Source: Hypsibius dujardini (Eukaryota; Tardigrada; Eutardigrada; Parachela; Hypsibiidae). Taken from it: a stretch of DNA of 64,000 nucleotides. Within the stretch, counting starts at the first letter, position 1, and every line of letters begins with the position of its first letter. The notes under the pieces were generated by a model that did no database searches, was not told the origin of the DNA, and worked only from the letters and a program-made list of their open reading frames with translations. This document shows, in pieces, positions 23,150 to 36,524 of this stretch. The DNA lies in the NCBI GenBank assembly GCA_001579985.1, contig LRSR01012530.1:1-64000 (forward strand), in the 5' to 3' direction. Both the position numbers and the translations under genes were made by a program.

Positions 23150-23408
23150 AAAGTCATGAAATCAACTTTTGATGAGATCACGAGCTGCTTTTTCTGTTTT
23201 ATAAGACATATATGATCCATCAAAACGGCCATATTTAATAATATTCATCCCACACAAACGGTTGGGGAATCCGCAAAAATTGGTGAGATTAAAGCCATTT
23301 AATGTTACACAAGTCTCTTTAATGTCACACACTTTGTGTTATTGTTACAAACGAAAATATAATTCTTGATATACGATATCGGACTGTCTTCCGTGCGAAT
23401 GCACTTAC

Positions 23409-23618
23409 CTTGTCCCATCTTAGGCTTTACGCCCACATACAAGTAGCAGCTGATAGCACTGTCCTGGCATACGGACGCGAGTTCCCGTCGATTGTTCCAC
23501 AGCTGCTGATATACCGCGCAATCCGTCATACCGACGTCGCACATTTGGTATGTCAGTTTGAGGGGCAACGCAGTCGTAGCTGGAGCAGGAGAGAAATAAG
23601 CAGAACAACCCATAACGC
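23409..23618 (-). pseudogene. LU-domain exon, copy 2, probably decayed
   Basis: An open exon with TTTCAG acceptor and GTAAGT donor. The translation runs GCSAYFSPAPATTA then LTYQMC, with the C-terminal CYLYVGVKPKMGQ. The first framework cysteine has become Tyr. No downstream exon carrying the CxxDxCN end, nor a convincing signal-peptide exon, is visible nearby, so this is an incomplete gene fragment. Confidence 0.6.
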
Positions 23619-23885
23619 CTGAAAGCGAGCATTACTTGCACGGTACGGATACCATGTGTCCGAAAGTAGGGTGCAGTACTGCGAAATTTTAACATCACTG
23701 AATTTCCGGTATGGCGTTTAACGAAGGCAGATTTTGCGATGTGCTGCAATGATCAGCCACAAGCACAACCAGATCGACGAGCAGTATATGGACTGAATTC
23801 CACTAAATCGGACAAAAACTGCTATACAAACTAGCTTAACTATTATAGTAAAAAAAATAGACTAGGACTGATAAGACTTATGGAA

Positions 23886-24052
23886 GATAGATAGACAGAT
23901 AGACAGACATACAAAGGACAAACAGACAAACAAACAGACAGACAGAGAGACAGACAGACAAGCAAACAAACAGAGTGACTGACAGACAGACAGACAGACA
24001 AACAAACAGACGCAAAGACAGACAGACTGACAGACAAGACAAACAGACAAAC
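23886..24052. repeat. GACA-type microsatellite before the GPCR exon 2 copy
   Basis: Interrupted GACA/AACA repeats at the same position relative to GPCR exon 2 as the run at 11322. Its minus-strand frames give false Cys-Leu-Ser-Val ORFs. Confidence 0.9.
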
Positions 24053-24128
24053 AAAAAAAAAGTCCCCATACTCTACCGTACGCATGTAGTACAAACCATG
24101 AAATATATCCCTTCCGTTTTTTTCGCAA

Positions 24129-24600
24129 ATGGAAACTCCTCGCCTTGAGCATCCTCAGTTGGTCCATTTCTTTAGCCGTCAATCTACCTATTTACTTCGG
24201 CTACGGCGATCAGTTCATCCGCGCCATGCCGTTCCGTGACTGCGCCGCCCAGTCCAGCAACCGTGCCGGCGTTTACTTCCCAATCTGGCTGACCCTCGGT
24301 TCATATTTTCCGGTCGCAGCGACCACCCTTGTCTACATCACTCTGTTTGTCTGGCTGAGAGCACAATCCGCTTGGGTCTCTCCCGAAGACGTCAGCCTGG
24401 ACCGTCTTCGGCAGCATGGTGTGATCCGCCGCCGGCTGGTGATCACTCGAATGCTGTGTGTTTTTTGGTTGTGGTACTGCTTGTGCTACCTGCCTAGCAC
24501 GGTGGTGGTTGTGCTGTTCCCGCTCTTGACCTGGCGCAACCAAATTTCTCTTCGGCTGTGGGCGAAAGTACTACAGCTGAGTGGATACGCGTTCAGTCCA
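24129..24600 (+). pseudogene. Duplicated GPCR exon 2 with a lost splice acceptor
   Basis: The copy is exactly 472 bases, like the original at 11510-11981, is open throughout and keeps the GTAAGC donor. It spans TM4 to TM7. Its acceptor has changed from CGCAG to CGCAA, and no exon 1 copy precedes it. Substitutions are few (for example VRLRAQ to VWLRAQ). It cannot yield a whole receptor by itself. Confidence 0.9.
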
Positions 24601-25172
24601 GTAAGCAAAACCGAGAGAAACATCGGCATGAAAAGAAACATATAAACAAACTAATAGCAGAATTAAATGAATAGAATAAAAATATATAATAGAACCCTCA
24701 TATTGCAAAATTAGCTGGGGTACCTGAACAGTATGCGGCGTACACAGTAACAACAGCAAAACTGTAAACGGGCATTATATTGAATCAGACAAAAAAATTA
24801 AAACGACGAAAGAAACAAAAACAGCAAAATAGCAAAAATTATAAAAAACTGCTGTACTTCGTTTTAAATGTAGTTTCTATTCAGCAATTTTGAGAGAAAA
24901 ATAATCCTTACAGCAATGTGCACACCTTTGGCCAGAAAAATCGGGAGGCACAATTTGTTAAAAGGTAATTTGTTACCACACGTTTGCAGACTATACACAT
25001 GTGGTCTTGTGGCTAATTATTTCCGCCCCAAATCAAAACAATTTTTTGTGAAACCTGCAATCTTGTGGTAACAAATTGCTTTTTGACAAATCGAGCTTCC
25101 TAATTTTTCTGGTCAAAGGAGTGCATACAGAATAGTATTATGATTAAGTGTTATTATTTTTGCGGTATCCAG

Positions 25173-25305
25173 ATTATCTTTCATGAACAAGGTGTCTAAA
25201 AGGTTGTTAACAAATTATGCGGCCAAAACATCCAACAGGGTGAAGCCGATTTTTTAGAGATGCAACAGCCATGAAAAAAAGCATTGCACAACCGGTATTA
25301 GAACC
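25173..25305 (+). pseudogene. GPCR exon 3 remnant in unit 2
   Basis: It follows a recognisable GCGGTATCCAG acceptor like that at 12478. An internal deletion removes the ALNADYQ codons and brings a TAA into frame after EQGV. It is a decayed copy of 12479-12625. Confidence 0.8.
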
Positions 25306-26005
25306 AAACAAGGATCATTTTCTGTGCCAAAAACATCGGCTGCTGCTGAAAACTTTTATATGGTTCTTTCATTGTTTTGCAGTCTAAATCGGCAATCACC
25401 GATTACTACTAGTACCAGCGTTCATGTTTCTAAGTTGGACATTTACTGATCATAATACGAATGCCGACCGTTTGACAGTGCCTGTAAGAACGCTAGCAAA
25501 ACTCAGCATTGATAAATAAATTCGAATCACCTTTCGCACCAGCCTCCTGGTCTATCTCTCACACGGAATCGACCAAGGTTGACGGACCGGCGTTTTTGTG
25601 TGGCTTCGATCACAAAAATGCTGACGTACACAGGATTACACGAAGAGGTATACCCATCTTTTAGCCGACAGTGGATGTTGTGGAACCGTATTACTGCTCA
25701 AACAGATGCTTAGCTCATCCGTCATGGTTCGACAGGGAGCTCTATGGAAATGCTTTGTCAACCGTTCGGTGCATGCGTTTAGAGCAAACATTTCACACAA
25801 CAACAGGGAAGACTGAGCAGCAACTGGAGTACTATATCCGGGAGCTATTTAGAAATGTGTCTTTCTGGAATATTCAATTTCAATTTCAGTTCTTTTCTGG
25901 CGTCGGTGGTTCCAGAGGTTTTCGCCATTTTTAATAGGATTTTTTTAATTTGAAGTTTTAGATGTTTTTTTTCGCATTAATGTACAAGTAATCCGACCGA
26001 CCAAT
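25306..26005 (+). promoter_or_regulatory. Presumptive rGC2 promoter region
   Basis: Homologous to the flanks of the other three rGCs and lies between the GPCR exon 3 remnant and the start codon. No coding exon is recognised. Confidence 0.45.
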
Positions 26006-29000
26006 ATGCATATCTTGTCTTTGCGACACTTTCTTATTGGGTTAGTAATCTCGACAAAAAATTTGACTTTTGCGGGGAACATCACCCTGATATCGATTAC
26101 TACGATGGATGACGGACGGGCCGGTTTCTGGTCCACCAACCTAATTTTTGACGTCGTTACAAATATGCTGTTTATTAATTTAACTCATATACCGCTGAGG
26201 TATCGCCACGATGGTAACTACAGCGCACTGAAGGACAAGCCCGATTTCAGTCCAGGCCGTAATCCACTAGCTGCTCCACCTCCAAAGGAGTGTGAGGCGG
26301 GAAATGTTGCCGACTTTTTCTTCAAGTTTTATTATGACCATCAGGAATTATTCACCGGTCATCTGGAACAGCAGTTCACGATCGTCACAATCACCGGTAA
26401 AGGAATTAGACATACCGCATATTAGACCCGCAAATGAAATGTGACTCTGTACTATAGTAAAGTAAAATTGTTAATATAATTTAATTTAATGTCAGTAATT
26501 GGTCATATTTGTTTTAGACTGCGACGACTCAACGCTTGAAGTTGGCAGTTTTATGAGAGGTATGAATTACGGGAGTCTTTTATTTGTACGCGACCACTTT
26601 ATTCCAACCCGTTTTTCTCTACCTACCCCCCCCCCACTCAACTCATGTTTAATATGAAGACCTCAACGTTCTATCATCAATTCGACACGTTTTAGTCAGG
26701 ATAGGAGCGATTTTCGAATAAAATATAGAGGAATTTTAGACCACACTGATTTCATGACACGCTTCAGCCCATAAAATGAATTGGTCTTCCTGTCAAACAA
26801 ATCTCATTTAAATTGTCTCTTGATTCCGTCGCACGATATCTCTTACGAGACATTTCCTATTTGCTGACACCCGATAGTGCTGATACTAGCAATTTTTGTT
26901 ATAATCCAATTTTTCTCGTGAAAAACTTTATAACCAATACAACTATTGTTCTACTAAAGCAACTTCTGGATATTAAATGTATAGTAAAAATTTTCAATTA
27001 ACCATCTCAGTCCATTGGTTGAAACTGCGAATAGATTTTCTAATTGAGTAGAATAAGATTTTCAATAACTTTTATTGTTAATAAGAGTTGTTTAAATGCC
27101 TGTGTTGGGTGGTACACAACAGGTACCCAATACTTACTAATAGTACGGTCTATCTGCCTAGTTAACTCATTCCTATCCACCCTCACATTCTTTAATGTGC
27201 TTATTCAGCTGTTATTATGTACATAATTCCGCCATGTTGGCAGGAACTAGTACGTTAGATCAGGAACTATTCTTTATCTCTGACTATATAAGTGTGTGTT
27301 TTGCAGTAATCTAAGAGTTTTTTCCTTTCTCCTCTTAACAGTAAAGTCTTCCCTCAATTCTTCTCCCATTATTCAGTCTAATAGCTTGTATGTTCAGGTT
27401 CTTCCGTCCTAGTAGGGACGGAGGCCTAACACCTGTAAGGAATTTTTCTTGGAGATGATCTGCAACGTATTATTGTGTTGAAATATTCCCTTATGAAGCA
27501 AATCAACAAGCTAGATAAACTTTAAAAATAAGTAAACTGAATTCAGTTTTATCCTTGAAATTTTTTTATTAGAAATATAACTCAATTTTAAAATTCATAC
27601 GAATTCAAAACCCTGTACTTTGTGATGATACCATAATAAATGTATGCCCTTGTAAGACTAAATTTATGCTCAGACACAAAGGCATTGCTCGCGCTCTCCG
27701 TTCCCATCAGCGTCCTCTCCGACATCGATCGCTATCCGACTGCCCTGAATTTCTTTTCCATGCCGGATGCGTATTTTGTTCACACTGTGGCACTGCTGGC
27801 TCAGCGCTTTCGTTGGTCCGGCATCAACGTGTTATGCAATATCGAAGGTGACTTCGAAGGGAAGCTATGCCAACACTTTGACGAGTTCATGCAAACCAGC
27901 GTGGCGAGAAATATGGAAATTTACAAGACCGTGATCGCAATCAAATATGAGGATGAAGTGTATGCTAACTTTACACCTGTGTACCCTCACTTTACAAGCC
28001 AACGAGGTGAGTGTAATATCGAAGTTTTACTTATTAAAAGTAGCTTGGCTTGTCTTAATTTTTTGTCAATCTTCTTTGGGAAGAAAGAATCCCTTTTTTG
28101 TGTTGTAAAAAAAACTCAAGGTGACCGGACTTTTAAACAATCCGGTCATTGGTTCACAGTTATAATGGTGTTGCTTGGACCTTCGCTGCTCCGCACCTTT
28201 ATGATCGGTGCTCACAGCCGGAATATGACCAATGGAGATTACGTATGTGAAGGTCAATGGCGAATTAGTTGACTTTTTCTTCACAGCAAACGATCATGAG
28301 TGGGATGATTTACCCACAGATTTTTTTGGCATTTGGAATTCTTGGCATTCCCAGTCAAAACGCTATTTTCTGGAAAAAGAATCAAACTGATGACAAGGTG
28401 AGACAATTTTATTGACCGTTTCTTTATGGGCATCATGCAAACAATTGTTCGGGTATTAGACCAATCATAGTAAACATTTGTTATACAATTTTGTTTACCC
28501 GAAAAATTGTCTAGGAAGCCTTCCTGGCTTTCCGGAGCTTGCTAATTATTGCGGACAGCGAGGGAGACCACAACGGCCCGCAAGAGGTCAATTGGAAGGT
28601 ACACGCGGAACTCAAGCGTCGATATAACATCTCGCAAAAAATTGAAGAAGAGGTACAGTAATGCCAAAAGGGGAGGCTTTTAAGGCCTGTGGGGAAAAAC
28701 CTTGAAATCTATAGTAGCACTCTATTCTTTTTTTGTATTATTTAGGATGCAGAAGTACCAGTGAAGCAATACGAAATCTTTTCGATTATAGCTTCGGTTT
28801 GTATAGTGTATAATCGTGAACGTATTTGTTATGTATTTTTATGTATGTAATACAAGCTATTTTTGTTTTATATTTTTGATGATACTAACAAGCAGTTTTC
28901 ACAGACGTTAGAACGGACTCGCCACTATCTTGACCGCATGACGGTCTCAGACTTTGTGAAGGAGTGCTGCAACCAATCGTATAACCTGACTACCCGACAA

Positions 29001-32000
29001 GTTTACGTGGATCAGTTTGGTGTCCTTCGGTCACTGATTGTTGCGAAGCGGCTGGGTCCTTCCGGGCTGTTTGAGGTAAGTATACACCGTACTGTACGAA
29101 TATTATACCAGGAAACGATTACAGAAGAACGCTCGTCCTCACAGTCAGTGATCACTTTCAACCTTGTGACTGGGAATGTTGAGCTTTTGGAGACCTTCAA
29201 TTGGTTTGGTCTTACCACATTGCCCGGAGAAATAGATCATTGCGGTCTTAACGGAGAAAACTGTTTAACCACAAGAGAACCGGGTTGGTAGGAGGGACAA
29301 ACCTTAAGTGGTGTCACCTTATTTTTCGTAAAGAGTCTGTCAGGTATCCGGGTCAACTGAACTCAGATTAATGTAATTTAACCTCGTATCACTTACTTAA
29401 AAAAATTGAATTGAATAATCAGTTTGAAAGGGAAGAGAAAGTAATATTCTGATATGGGCGCAACGAAATTATGGCATTTATTCTGATCTCCAGCTTATTT
29501 TCCATGAGAATTTTTGATTTTCCACCTGACATCGAATCTTCAGTATAACATCTTGGCAAACACTGTGCCACAAAAAAACCACATAAAATGAAACCACAGA
29601 AGAGACTCGGTCATCCGTTATACACTGATTTCCGCCTCTCTCCGAAATCATCGCCAGAATAAGCAAAATAAGCAAAAGATTCCTTCCTCGCATTGACCTA
29701 CTTTTTTAAATCCGAAGTCCGCGGTCGTCCATTTATTATCAAGGTAAGGAAAAAAATATTCAATCCGTCTCAGATCGTTTCAAAAAATATGGTGACATTA
29801 ATTATGGTTTTCCCCTCGCATCATTTTATCCGCAAATGCGTGAAAACGATTGTACACACATTTTTTCCGCTGCCAGAACTGATCAACATTGGAATACCGA
29901 TCATTTGCATCATTTTGGTCTTGCTGACGGCTCTGGGCACCTTTTTTGTGCGGTAAAATAGTCTCTTCATTATCCCGACAGAACACAGAGAAGAGAGAAA
30001 CATGATAAATTGACATTTTCAGAAGAATGACGCTGCAAAATCGTCTCGCTGACCTTGTATTGCGAGATATACGGTTGGAAGAACCGGAAACGTACCGCAT
30101 GGGTTCGCAGCCGCGAGTGACAAAGCTGTTGGATCAACTTGAAAGAGCTGGGTTTTATGGTGAAACACCGGTGTATGTTCAGGAATTCTCCACGAACACG
30201 GGCGTACAACGGGTTGCACAAAACCTTGCTTTGGTCGACGGATTAGTTGCGGTAATTCATTTTAAATGAGTATCATCGAACAAATTATTCATTTGAAACT
30301 TTTATGAATCACCTGATTTTACTAACGTAAGATGTGCAAAATTAATGTAAAAGGAAAATAATGTAATTTAATTTTTGTTAATTTTATATACGTTCCTTTA
30401 TCATTTCTAATTTTCAAAATTTTTATGAATAATTTCTGATTTTTAATTTCTAATTTGAGGAGCCAATTTTTTTAATAACAGGTATCACGCGCTCGTCACC
30501 CTTTCATCGCTGAATTTTACGGAATCTATTTTAACCGAACATCATCCAGCTTAGTTTTTGAACGGCCCTTAAAAGGGCCTTTACACTCGGTCATTCGGGC
30601 TAACGAAATGATCTACGACTTTGACGTCCGCATGCAAATAATGAACGCCATGATCTTGGTAAGTCAATACTTACTTTGTGCTATTTGACACTGGGTCGAA
30701 AAATGGAAGAAGAGACAGAATTTCAACAGGCCCTGCATTTCATCCACACGTCTGATCTGAGCTATCACGGCGCCTTTAGCAACGAAGTCTGCCTCATCAA
30801 CGACCGCTACGTCCTGCGTGTCACCCACGCTGGGTTTCTCCGACTTCTTAATCTATTCCGCGACGAAGACTCTTTCAGATCATGCTGTAGAACGTCTGCA
30901 GATAAGGCTGCCATTATTGAGCAATACCGTGGTGACGATATCAGGAACCTGGGCGTGATTCTCGCAGACATGTTCAACATTGACCCCTACGGTACAAAAT
31001 GTGCAAGTGCGTGGGGTCCGCCAGCAAAGTGGTAGAGTTTCTTTTAAAACGACTCGACCACTTATTTTTCATCATTCAGATCCGGAAATAGTTTAACTTT
31101 GCTGAAATCGAGTTCGAAAGTAATCTGATACTTACCCGGGGAGAACTTATTGAAATTGTCTGAGTGCCGGATAGTGCCGAAGAGTCTCCATTTTCAGGCT
31201 TTTTACAGGTTGAAGAGAATTGCCAAAATATTCAACGTTTTTCAGTCCCACCTGGTCCGACGTTGCTCGTATCAGTTTCAAACTGACCACAGATGTATCA
31301 CACAATCTAATCAGTCAAAACAAAAGAAAGGAAAGCTATAAAACTCTAAACTAAAAACGTCAGACTTGAACAACATTCATCTTTAATTTTCCGGAACGAG
31401 GGTCTCAATCAATGAATCAGGGTGCCTTTTCTTTGCTTTATTTTGCACAGCAACATAGAACAATGTTGTTAAAATGACATCCTCCTATTCATTGAAATAA
31501 TCAGAGAAAAGATTCCTTAAAACATAAGAAATTGGCAGCCATTCTAATTATCCCCTAGGAAAAAAAGAGAGGTTCGACCACTATTAAAGCTGCAGGTGGG
31601 TTCGTTATGTTTTCACTAATTTGGTCTGATTTTTTGAGTGAAAGACTTTTATCAGAGGAAAGAAGCCAGCCTGTTTTGTAACAAAAATACGTTGTGAAAT
31701 TACTGCGTCATCATGATAAAAATCGGCATATCTGAAACTGTCCGCACTTTGCTGGCGCACCCTCTGTAGGGGATCGTTTGTAGAAACCTTACGGTTTTTA
31801 ACTTGTACCACAAGGGGTGGGCCGGAGTGGGACAAGGGTGATAAAGCCTTTGCTTTGAAATTCAATCCAAAAGTCGGCCTATTGCCATCAGTGACGATTT
31901 TTGAAGTTGCAGGAAACTGGCTATTTTTAACTATGTTTTATTAATAGAGTCAAATTTAGGATGATTTTCGAAATTCATTTCGCCGTTGTTTTCCGAAAAG

Positions 32001-35000
32001 CGTAAAGTTTTTTGGCGTAATTTCAAAATTTCAGAAAACAATGAAAGATTCCAGTTTCTCTGATTTTAACTGTAAAAACGTCGATTTTCTGAAAAGATTT
32101 CGTTTGATGACTTTTTATACGCTCCCTCTCAAAACTCAATTTGGAATCGATTGACATTGGCATGATCTTTTTCGGGAATGAGGGGGCGGGGCTGTGGGTC
32201 ATTTCTGCAATGTCACTCGTAATTTTTCGCTCAGTTCCAAAAAGGAATGTCAAGGGGCGAAGTTAAAGGTCAACAGTGAATCTATTGACGCCAACCAATT
32301 CCAAATTGCATTCTGTTAGGAAAAGTCTCAAAAACCATTATCTGAACTGAAAAACTGAAGCTTCTGAAAATTTTTGAAATTCCCGGGGGACCGTGGACCT
32401 CAGACCCTTGCGATCCCACCGCAAATCTATGATTATCAGGAGCGAACTGCCGAATTTGGGATCAAGTTTTAAAAAAATGTTTTCCACCCCGATGCACACC
32501 TCTGGCTCACTCTTTGGAGGTCATGTGTTCTGATCTATCAAGCTATAAAAGAGCCTCTGTAAACACAGAGTGGAATACACCTGTACCAGATGTTTGAAAA
32601 CTGCTGGATTACGACAGATCTTTCCTTCTTTAGTGAAGAAAGAATTGCGATTTCAATCAACGAACACTATCCACCGCAAGATCCATGAAATGGTGGCTCG
32701 CTGCTTGGAAAGTGAATCACACGCTCGTCCTACAGCTACGGATCTCAAGCGCTGGCTCACCACGATCAGAGTACCCAAAAAAAACTTTGTCGAACTACTG
32801 CTCGACCGTTTGGAGAAGCATTCCATTACACTGGAAGAAACGGTTCAGTCGCGGACTGAGGCGCTGCTGGATGAAACGAGAAAGGTCGACGATCTTCTCC
32901 GAGAAATACTACCATCGTATGTCAAGTCTTTTCATGCATGAACTGTAAACAAAATGGACGAAGTAACACCTGCTACAATTACATTTTGACGCGTAGAGCA
33001 ATCATAACAAAGCTTCGAAATCACGAACCCATCATCGCAGAGATGTTCGACAGCGTGACCATCATGTTCAGCGACATCCCCGCGTTTGGGTTGATCGTCG
33101 CACAAAGCGAACCTCTCGAGGTGATTGATTTTCTCAATCACCTCCACACCGCTTTCGACCGGGTTGTTGCGCAGTTTGATGCGTACAAGGTGGAAACCAT
33201 CAATGACTCTTACGTGGTACGCAGTAAGGCACAATAACTTCCAGCCCGTTTCCCGCTGGCGAGAATTCTACCGTCGACAATTGGTCGCTTCAAATCAAGG
33301 ATTGCAAAACTAAAATGAACCAACACAATTTACTCAGCCACAGTTAAAATTATAGTAAATCTTTTTGGATTTGGTTCTTTTAGTTGCCTGACAAGTGAAG
33401 CCTAAAGTAACGTTCAACTGGAAAAGAAAGAAAACTAAAATTAGCAAGTTCGACTAAAACAAAAGAAAAAACTCTAAAAGTTTTAGTTACTGAAGGAAGT
33501 AAACTATATATCATTAAAACTAAATTTTAGTTAACTAAAAAACTAATTAATTGTCGAATGCAGGGTGATTCACTACCACATGATCACGCGCGATCGGTTG
33601 TCAGAGGAACTGTGCGCAACTGATCATATCCCTGTGATTAGCTTAAACAAAGATGATTCAATTTAGGAGACGTTAGCGTTCAAACAATTGGGAAAAAGCA
33701 GTAATCGGTTCTGTTATGGATCGCTAAAAGTCAATTTTCGAAGGAGGGTGGCTCAGTTTCGTATAACTGAATTCAGTCATGGGCGCAAAATGGCAAAAAA
33801 TATCAGCCAATTTCGTCAAATTTTTTTGGCCAGTGTCCCTGCCAGAATGAAACTGGAAACATCCCAACCAGGTATTTAGACGCAAAACAGTTAAGCTTTA
33901 TATAATTTGAAAAAATTTGACCAAAATAACGAAAATCATATTTTTGGTGATTTTGTTAATGTGTCCATGTGGTAGTGAATCACCCTATCCGTTAAGTTTA
34001 TTAATTTTCGCCATGCCTATGTACATAAACCTATATCACTGTAAGGAGTGTGGAGTGTGAGCTTGAAACTCAAACTCTAAGCTCTTTATATACTAGCATG
34101 GCAAAAATTAAAAACATTAAAGGTAATAACATTAAAGGTATTCAAGTAGTTCGTGCCTTTCGTTGCGCCTTTGTTAAGTTTTTAGTCACGCTGAAATCAA
34201 AACTCTACAGCATGCAGATTGTCACTCAATCGCGTTAAACATCGTTCAATCTCATTTGTTCAGGTTGCAAGTGGTCTTCCCGTGAGGAACGGTGATCGCC
34301 ACGCGGAGGCGATCTGTCGGCTGGCACAACAACTTTTGCGGGCCGGCGCTGCGGTGCACATTCCCGCATGGGGCTCCGTCACAATCTGTCCGCGAATCGG
34401 CATCAATTCTGGTTTGAGTTTTTTGCCAAATATGTCGACATGCCTAGCGTAAATTTCATGAACCAAAATTCCAGCTTTGCAATTGCAGGATTTATAGCGG
34501 CTGGAGTTGCGGGGACTCGTGCGCCACGCTACTGCCTGTGAGAGAAACCACTTCCAACGTTTTTAATGCCGACTGACCGGGCATTAGCCACTGATTTTCA
34601 CTAGTTTCACTATAATTTAGACCAGCAATTATTATATAAGTGACATTGCCAAAAAATGTCGCCTTAAAACAAAATAGGCATGAATTCCTGAAACTGTTGT
34701 GCTATCGACAGTTACAGACAATTATAGCAGCCTCAGTGCCCGTCGTTTTCTAGCATTGTTGAGTAGTCCTGACAAAGTATTGGTCAGCATTCAAGAAAGC
34801 CTCGAAATTTATAGTAACACCATAATAACCGAACCATAATAGAGCTTGCGCTCGCTAGATTGCTTAATCTATAACTAAAATACCTTTATAGCGCCACAAA
34901 CCATGACACGGCAGTTTTGAGGACCCAAAATATGTTTTTTAATCAAATGTTTTTCAATAAATTTTAATAAATAAAATAATTTAATTAAATTTGTGAGTGA

Positions 35001-35506
35001 TTGTTATGAATTTTTTTCTTAGATTCGGGGATACAATGAACACAGCGAGCCGCATGGAATCGCATGGAGCGGGTCAGTGGCGTGCAATTTTCAGTTTTTC
35101 AGAAGTCCATTGCGCTTTGATCTGTACCCATTTAAAGATACGCAACACTCATGTTTGGTTTGTGTACTGTGACAAAACTAAACCTCTCTGTAGCTAACAA
35201 GATCCACGTATCGTCATCGACTTACAAACTGGTTGAAGAAGCAAGACTGCGCACGAACGACGTGGAACTTGACCAGCTGGTGTTCAAGGCCAGAGGCCTC
35301 ATTCCCATCAAAGTAAGACATTTCGTTGTGCTACTGTATGTTAACTGCAATGCTCATAACTTCCGGAATTGCTTTCGCCATTTCACCACGTTAATCTTAA
35401 ACGTTTATTGATCCCATCACCTTCTCCTTGTCAATAGGGAAAGGGATTGGTGAATACTTTCTGGTTATCATCTTCAGCAGCTAACGATCACCAGATGGCT
35501 GTTTGA
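26006..35506 (+). CDS. Receptor guanylyl cyclase 2 (rGC2), 20 exons, 1035 residues
   Basis: Exons: 26006-26396, 26518-26559, 27674-28006, 28160-28242, 28320-28397, 28515-28652, 28746-28796, 28905-29075, 29145-29283, 29877-29952, 30023-30251, 30482-30658, 30730-30991, 32634-32916, 32997-33216, 34264-34411, 34489-34537, 35023-35072, 35194-35312, 35438-35506. Exon lengths are identical to rGC1 and every phase agrees. Domain order is the same. Cyclase-site residues (FSDI, VETIND, RYCLFGDT, NTASRME) are intact. One extracellular cysteine differs (VITC to VITF in exon 9), which could unpair a disulfide. Intron 15 is about 1.05 kb, against 127 bases in rGC1, because of inserted AT-rich DNA and a MITE-like element. 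The longer frame near exon 9 ends in an intronic stop that splicing removes. Confidence 0.9.
33562..33986. mobile_element. MITE-like element in rGC2 intron 15
   Basis: Perfect 21-bp terminal inverted repeats begin AGGGTGATTCACTACCACAT and end in the inverse at 33986. Paralogous introns lack it, so it arrived after unit 2 formed. The target-site duplication is unclear. A 63-residue internal ORF is not recognisable as a transposase. Confidence 0.8.
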
Positions 35507-36524
35507 GTTTGCACGCCGAATACTACTGTACCGGGGTAGTACCATAACTGCCACAGTTGAACCGCAACAACTTAGCAGATTATCTATATCCACTTTCGCT
35601 CCCTTTATAAATTCTCGTATTTTCGAGCAAATCGCATTCAATGACATCGAAGAGCCGCGCATAAACAAATCGAACTTTGCTGATTTATATAAAATTGCCG
35701 TGACCTGTTTCTGTTTACTTCTGAGATGCCAAAAAAAGAGAATTATTTTCCAACAAACATAGAGGAAGATAACTGTCGTTTTTAACGACAGTTATCTTCT
35801 TCACAGCAACTTTTCACGACTCTCGAGTGCTGATGGACGAAATACTCTGTAACTCTGTAACCCTCTAGTTTTTATATTGAATTAATAACAATTAACCGAG
35901 TTTGTTGTTGCGCCGATAAGACGAGAACTGTAAAACGCACATAGCTTTGCTGTCAAAAAAGTCTCTTCAGACGAAGTGAACGACTCGTTCAAAATCAGAC
36001 CCAGAGGTTGCATGCTAGTTCGGCTGTCCCGGACGTGAATGATGAACTAGAATTCGACTCATTCCATTTTTGTCAAAATGTTTTCACAAATCGCTTGTAC
36101 ACCGGACGTTGGATGATCCGCAGTCCGACTCGTTGGATATTCTCGGTGTTGACAGTGTGCCACCTGACTCATTCAGTTTCCCGGATAATGACTAACCGGA
36201 ATATCGCTTAATCGGTATATCTAGGTTTCAGTTCTTCATCAGGATACTTCGTGTACTACACAGACCGCCATGTCCACTGCTGCTGAACGATCGTTTGCTG
36301 ATCCCAAAGAATCATCATGAACGGAAATAACACCATTTTGCTCATTAGCACGACGAAAATTTAACATCCTGCCCTTACAGTAGCTTATTCGTTCGTTTTC
36401 GGCATAAAAAGCTCTTGTTTTGCTTCCTTTGTTGTAGCCCGTTTTTCCTACGCTTTCGTTGATCCTATAGGAAGCATTTTCGACACAACTTTCTTCTAAG
36501 ACATTTTATTTTACAAATATAAGT
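35507..36524 (+). promoter_or_regulatory. rGC2 3' flank and Ly6 copy B promoter region
   Basis: A TATA-like CATAAAAAG (about 36403-36411) lies roughly 115 bases before the Ly6 B start codon, and the same place in copies C and E reads CATAAATAG. Upstream conserved words match the flanks of the other Ly6 copies. A perfect hairpin at 35764-35801 lies within this block. Confidence 0.5.
35764..35801. repeat. Perfect 14-bp-arm inverted repeat
   Basis: GAAGATAACTGTCG, a short TTTTTAA loop region, then CGACAGTTATCTTC. Paralogous sites near 22030, 37700 and 52690 are only quasi-palindromic, so the perfect symmetry is specific to this copy. Confidence 0.85.

Larger units (their letters stand above)
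10740..23300. repeat. Duplicated segment, unit 1
   Basis: Unit 1 runs from the dead LU exon (-) through GPCR exons 2 and 3 and rGC1 to Ly6 copy A. The same order recurs from 23241 and, with losses, further right. The distance between rGC start codons 1 and 2 is 12685 bases. Confidence 0.8.
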
